Shown here: piece by piece, positions 5,121-5,747 of the stretch
How positions within the stretch are numbered: position 1 is the first letter of the stretch
How the letters are laid out: the number at the start of each line of letters is the position of its first letter
DNA from: Christensenellaceae bacterium
GTDB taxonomy: Bacteria; Bacillota; Clostridia; Christensenellales; DTU072
Length of the DNA: 5,747 nt
NCBI GenBank assembly: GCA_031260775.1
Contig: JAISKW010000089.1
Location: 1 to 5,747, forward strand
Direction of reading: 5' to 3'
Made by a program: the position numbers and the translations under genes
Notes under the pieces: model-generated
Databases searched by the model: none
The model's input: only the letters and a program-made list of their open reading frames with translations
What the model was told of the DNA's origin: nothing

Positions 5121-5747
5121 TTAGATGCCTTCGCCTTCAAAGGGCGGTTCGGGCTCGGGAGCAATAGGACTTTCGGGTTCGGATTCGGATATAACCGTTG
5201 CTTCGGGCTCGGGCTCGGGAACAATAGGACTTTCGGGTTCGGGTTCGGGTTCGGATATAACCGTTGCTTCGGGCTCGGAAACAATAGTCGTTTCCTCCGG
5301 AATTAACGGCTCTTCGTTCAGAGATTCCACGGCAGTCGATACCTCGGAAATAGGTATTTCCTCGATTGTTTCGATTATGCTTTCGGATTCAACCTCGAGA
5401 GCAAATTGAAACTCTTCAATCGAAATCGAAAAATCGTCGGTTATCGCCTCTGAAATCGGCTCAGTTGCGACCTCGGAAATCAGATCTTCAACGGGAGGTT
5501 CGTCTGCAATAGTCTCTTCGGGAATTGTTTCTTCGACGGGAGGTTCGTCTGTAATAGGTTCTTCGGGAATTGTTTCTTCGACGGGAGGTTCGTCTGTAAT
5601 ATGATCTTCGGGAATTGTTTCGTCAAAAACAGGTTGCTCCGACATCAATTCGACCATAGAGGAGGTTTCGATAAACGGTTCTGCGGCGGCTTCGGGCTCG
5701 GCTGCCGACATTACAAGCGGAGGGGCTTCGAACGTATACGAGCTTTC
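5121..5747 (-). CDS. Highly acidic Glu/Pro-rich repeat protein, C-terminal part (5' end outside window)
   Basis: The frame is open from the right edge to a TAA at 5121, giving 208 visible C-terminal residues. The ATG at 5711 is probably internal, because the twelve codons before it continue in the same style (FEAPPLV). I do not recognise a family. The sequence is dominated by Glu, Pro, Ile, Val, Thr and Ser. It has no Lys, Arg, Cys or Trp and a single His, so the segment is strongly negative and probably disordered. Three 15-residue repeats of the form ETIPExxIxDEPPVE are followed by a non-repeated acidic stretch (DDFSISIEEFQFALEVESES). After that come copies of a 20-22-residue ATVISEPEPE...PEPEP unit, and the chain ends GEGI. 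No membrane anchor, LPxTG signal or binding motif is visible. It may be the tail of a larger surface, secreted or cytosolic protein whose folded domain lies upstream. The MATE promoter starts about 45 bases after its stop, with no hairpin terminator between. Confidence 0.65.
   Translation of the reverse strand, partial: ESSYTFEAPPLVMSAAEPEAAAEPFIETSSMVELMSEQPVFDETIPEDHITDEPPVEETIPEEPITDEPPVEETIPEETIADEPPVEDLISEVATEPISEAITDDFSISIEEFQFALEVESESIIETIEEIPISEVSTAVESLNEEPLIPEETTIVSEPEATVISEPEPEPESPIVPEPEPEATVISESEPESPIAPEPEPPFEGEGI
5141..5290 (-). repeat. About 60-bp tandem repeat with GAACCC/GAGCCC hexamers, encoding the Pro-Glu region
   Basis: CAATAG marks recur at 5162, 5222 and 5282, exactly 60 bases apart. 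Each unit contains short runs of a TTCGGG/CTCGGG hexamer (plus-strand view), which encodes Glu-Pro on the minus strand. Hexamer numbers differ between units: the longest run, three GGTTCG in a row, lies at about 5237-5254. This points to expansion and contraction by slippage. Units translate as ATVISEPEPEPESPIVPEPEPE and a shorter sister copy; the third is partial. Confidence 0.75.
5491..5625 (-). repeat. Three 45-bp tandem repeats encoding ETIPExxIxDEPPVE
   Basis: Units at 5491-5535, 5536-5580 and 5581-5625 are each exactly 45 bases and in frame. The first two differ at 3 positions and the last two at 4 positions. Changes cluster at the two variable residues after ETIPE (DH, EP, ET). Recent in-frame duplication is the simplest explanation. 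Confidence 0.85.

Noticed and set aside
5141..5625. Repeats as a CRISPR array
   Set aside because: Units are contiguous, in frame and without unique spacers, so they are coding tandem repeats.

Overview
The window holds five protein-coding genes and almost no empty DNA. Three genes run rightward, at 1-876 (cut by the left edge), 879-2237 and 2253-3665. Two run leftward, at 3662-5011 and 5121-5747 (the latter cut by the right edge). No RNA gene, CRISPR array, insertion sequence or phage-like gene was seen. Base composition is moderate. At least one start (879) has a clear GGAG ribosome binding site, and the transporters resemble those common in Clostridia. The best guess is a chromosomal segment of a Bacillota/Clostridia-type bacterium, possibly from the gut or rumen. 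That placement is inference from gene style, not from a marker gene.

Left block (1-3665, plus strand). First comes the C-terminal part of a glycoside hydrolase family 2-like protein that appears to have lost several catalytic-site signatures. Two bases after it begins a class-I SAM-dependent 23S rRNA uracil-C5 methyltransferase of the RlmD/RumA type, with its [4Fe-4S] cysteines and catalytic cysteine intact. Fifteen bases after that begins a MepA-like MATE efflux transporter. It has no Shine-Dalgarno sequence, but a perfect TATAAT lies just before its ATG, which suggests a leaderless transcript from an internal promoter.

Right block (3662-5747, minus strand). A second MATE transporter, of the YoeA-like type, converges on the first. 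The two stop codons overlap in a 4-base TTAA, so no terminator fits between the genes. Its promoter can be read directly (TTAACA, 17-bp spacer, TAATAT) and is covered by a 9-bp perfect inverted repeat that looks like an operator. Upstream of it, on the same strand, is the 3' end of a gene for an extraordinarily acidic Glu/Pro-rich protein. It is built of two kinds of tandem repeat and has no lysine or arginine in the 208 visible residues.

The genes do not form one obvious pathway. The two transporters are the only functionally related pair. Their tail-to-tail overlap and the operator-like dyad are the most interesting regulatory features. The Glu/Pro repeat protein and the degenerate GH2 protein are the most unusual products. 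I did not find convincing evidence for a new multi-gene system.
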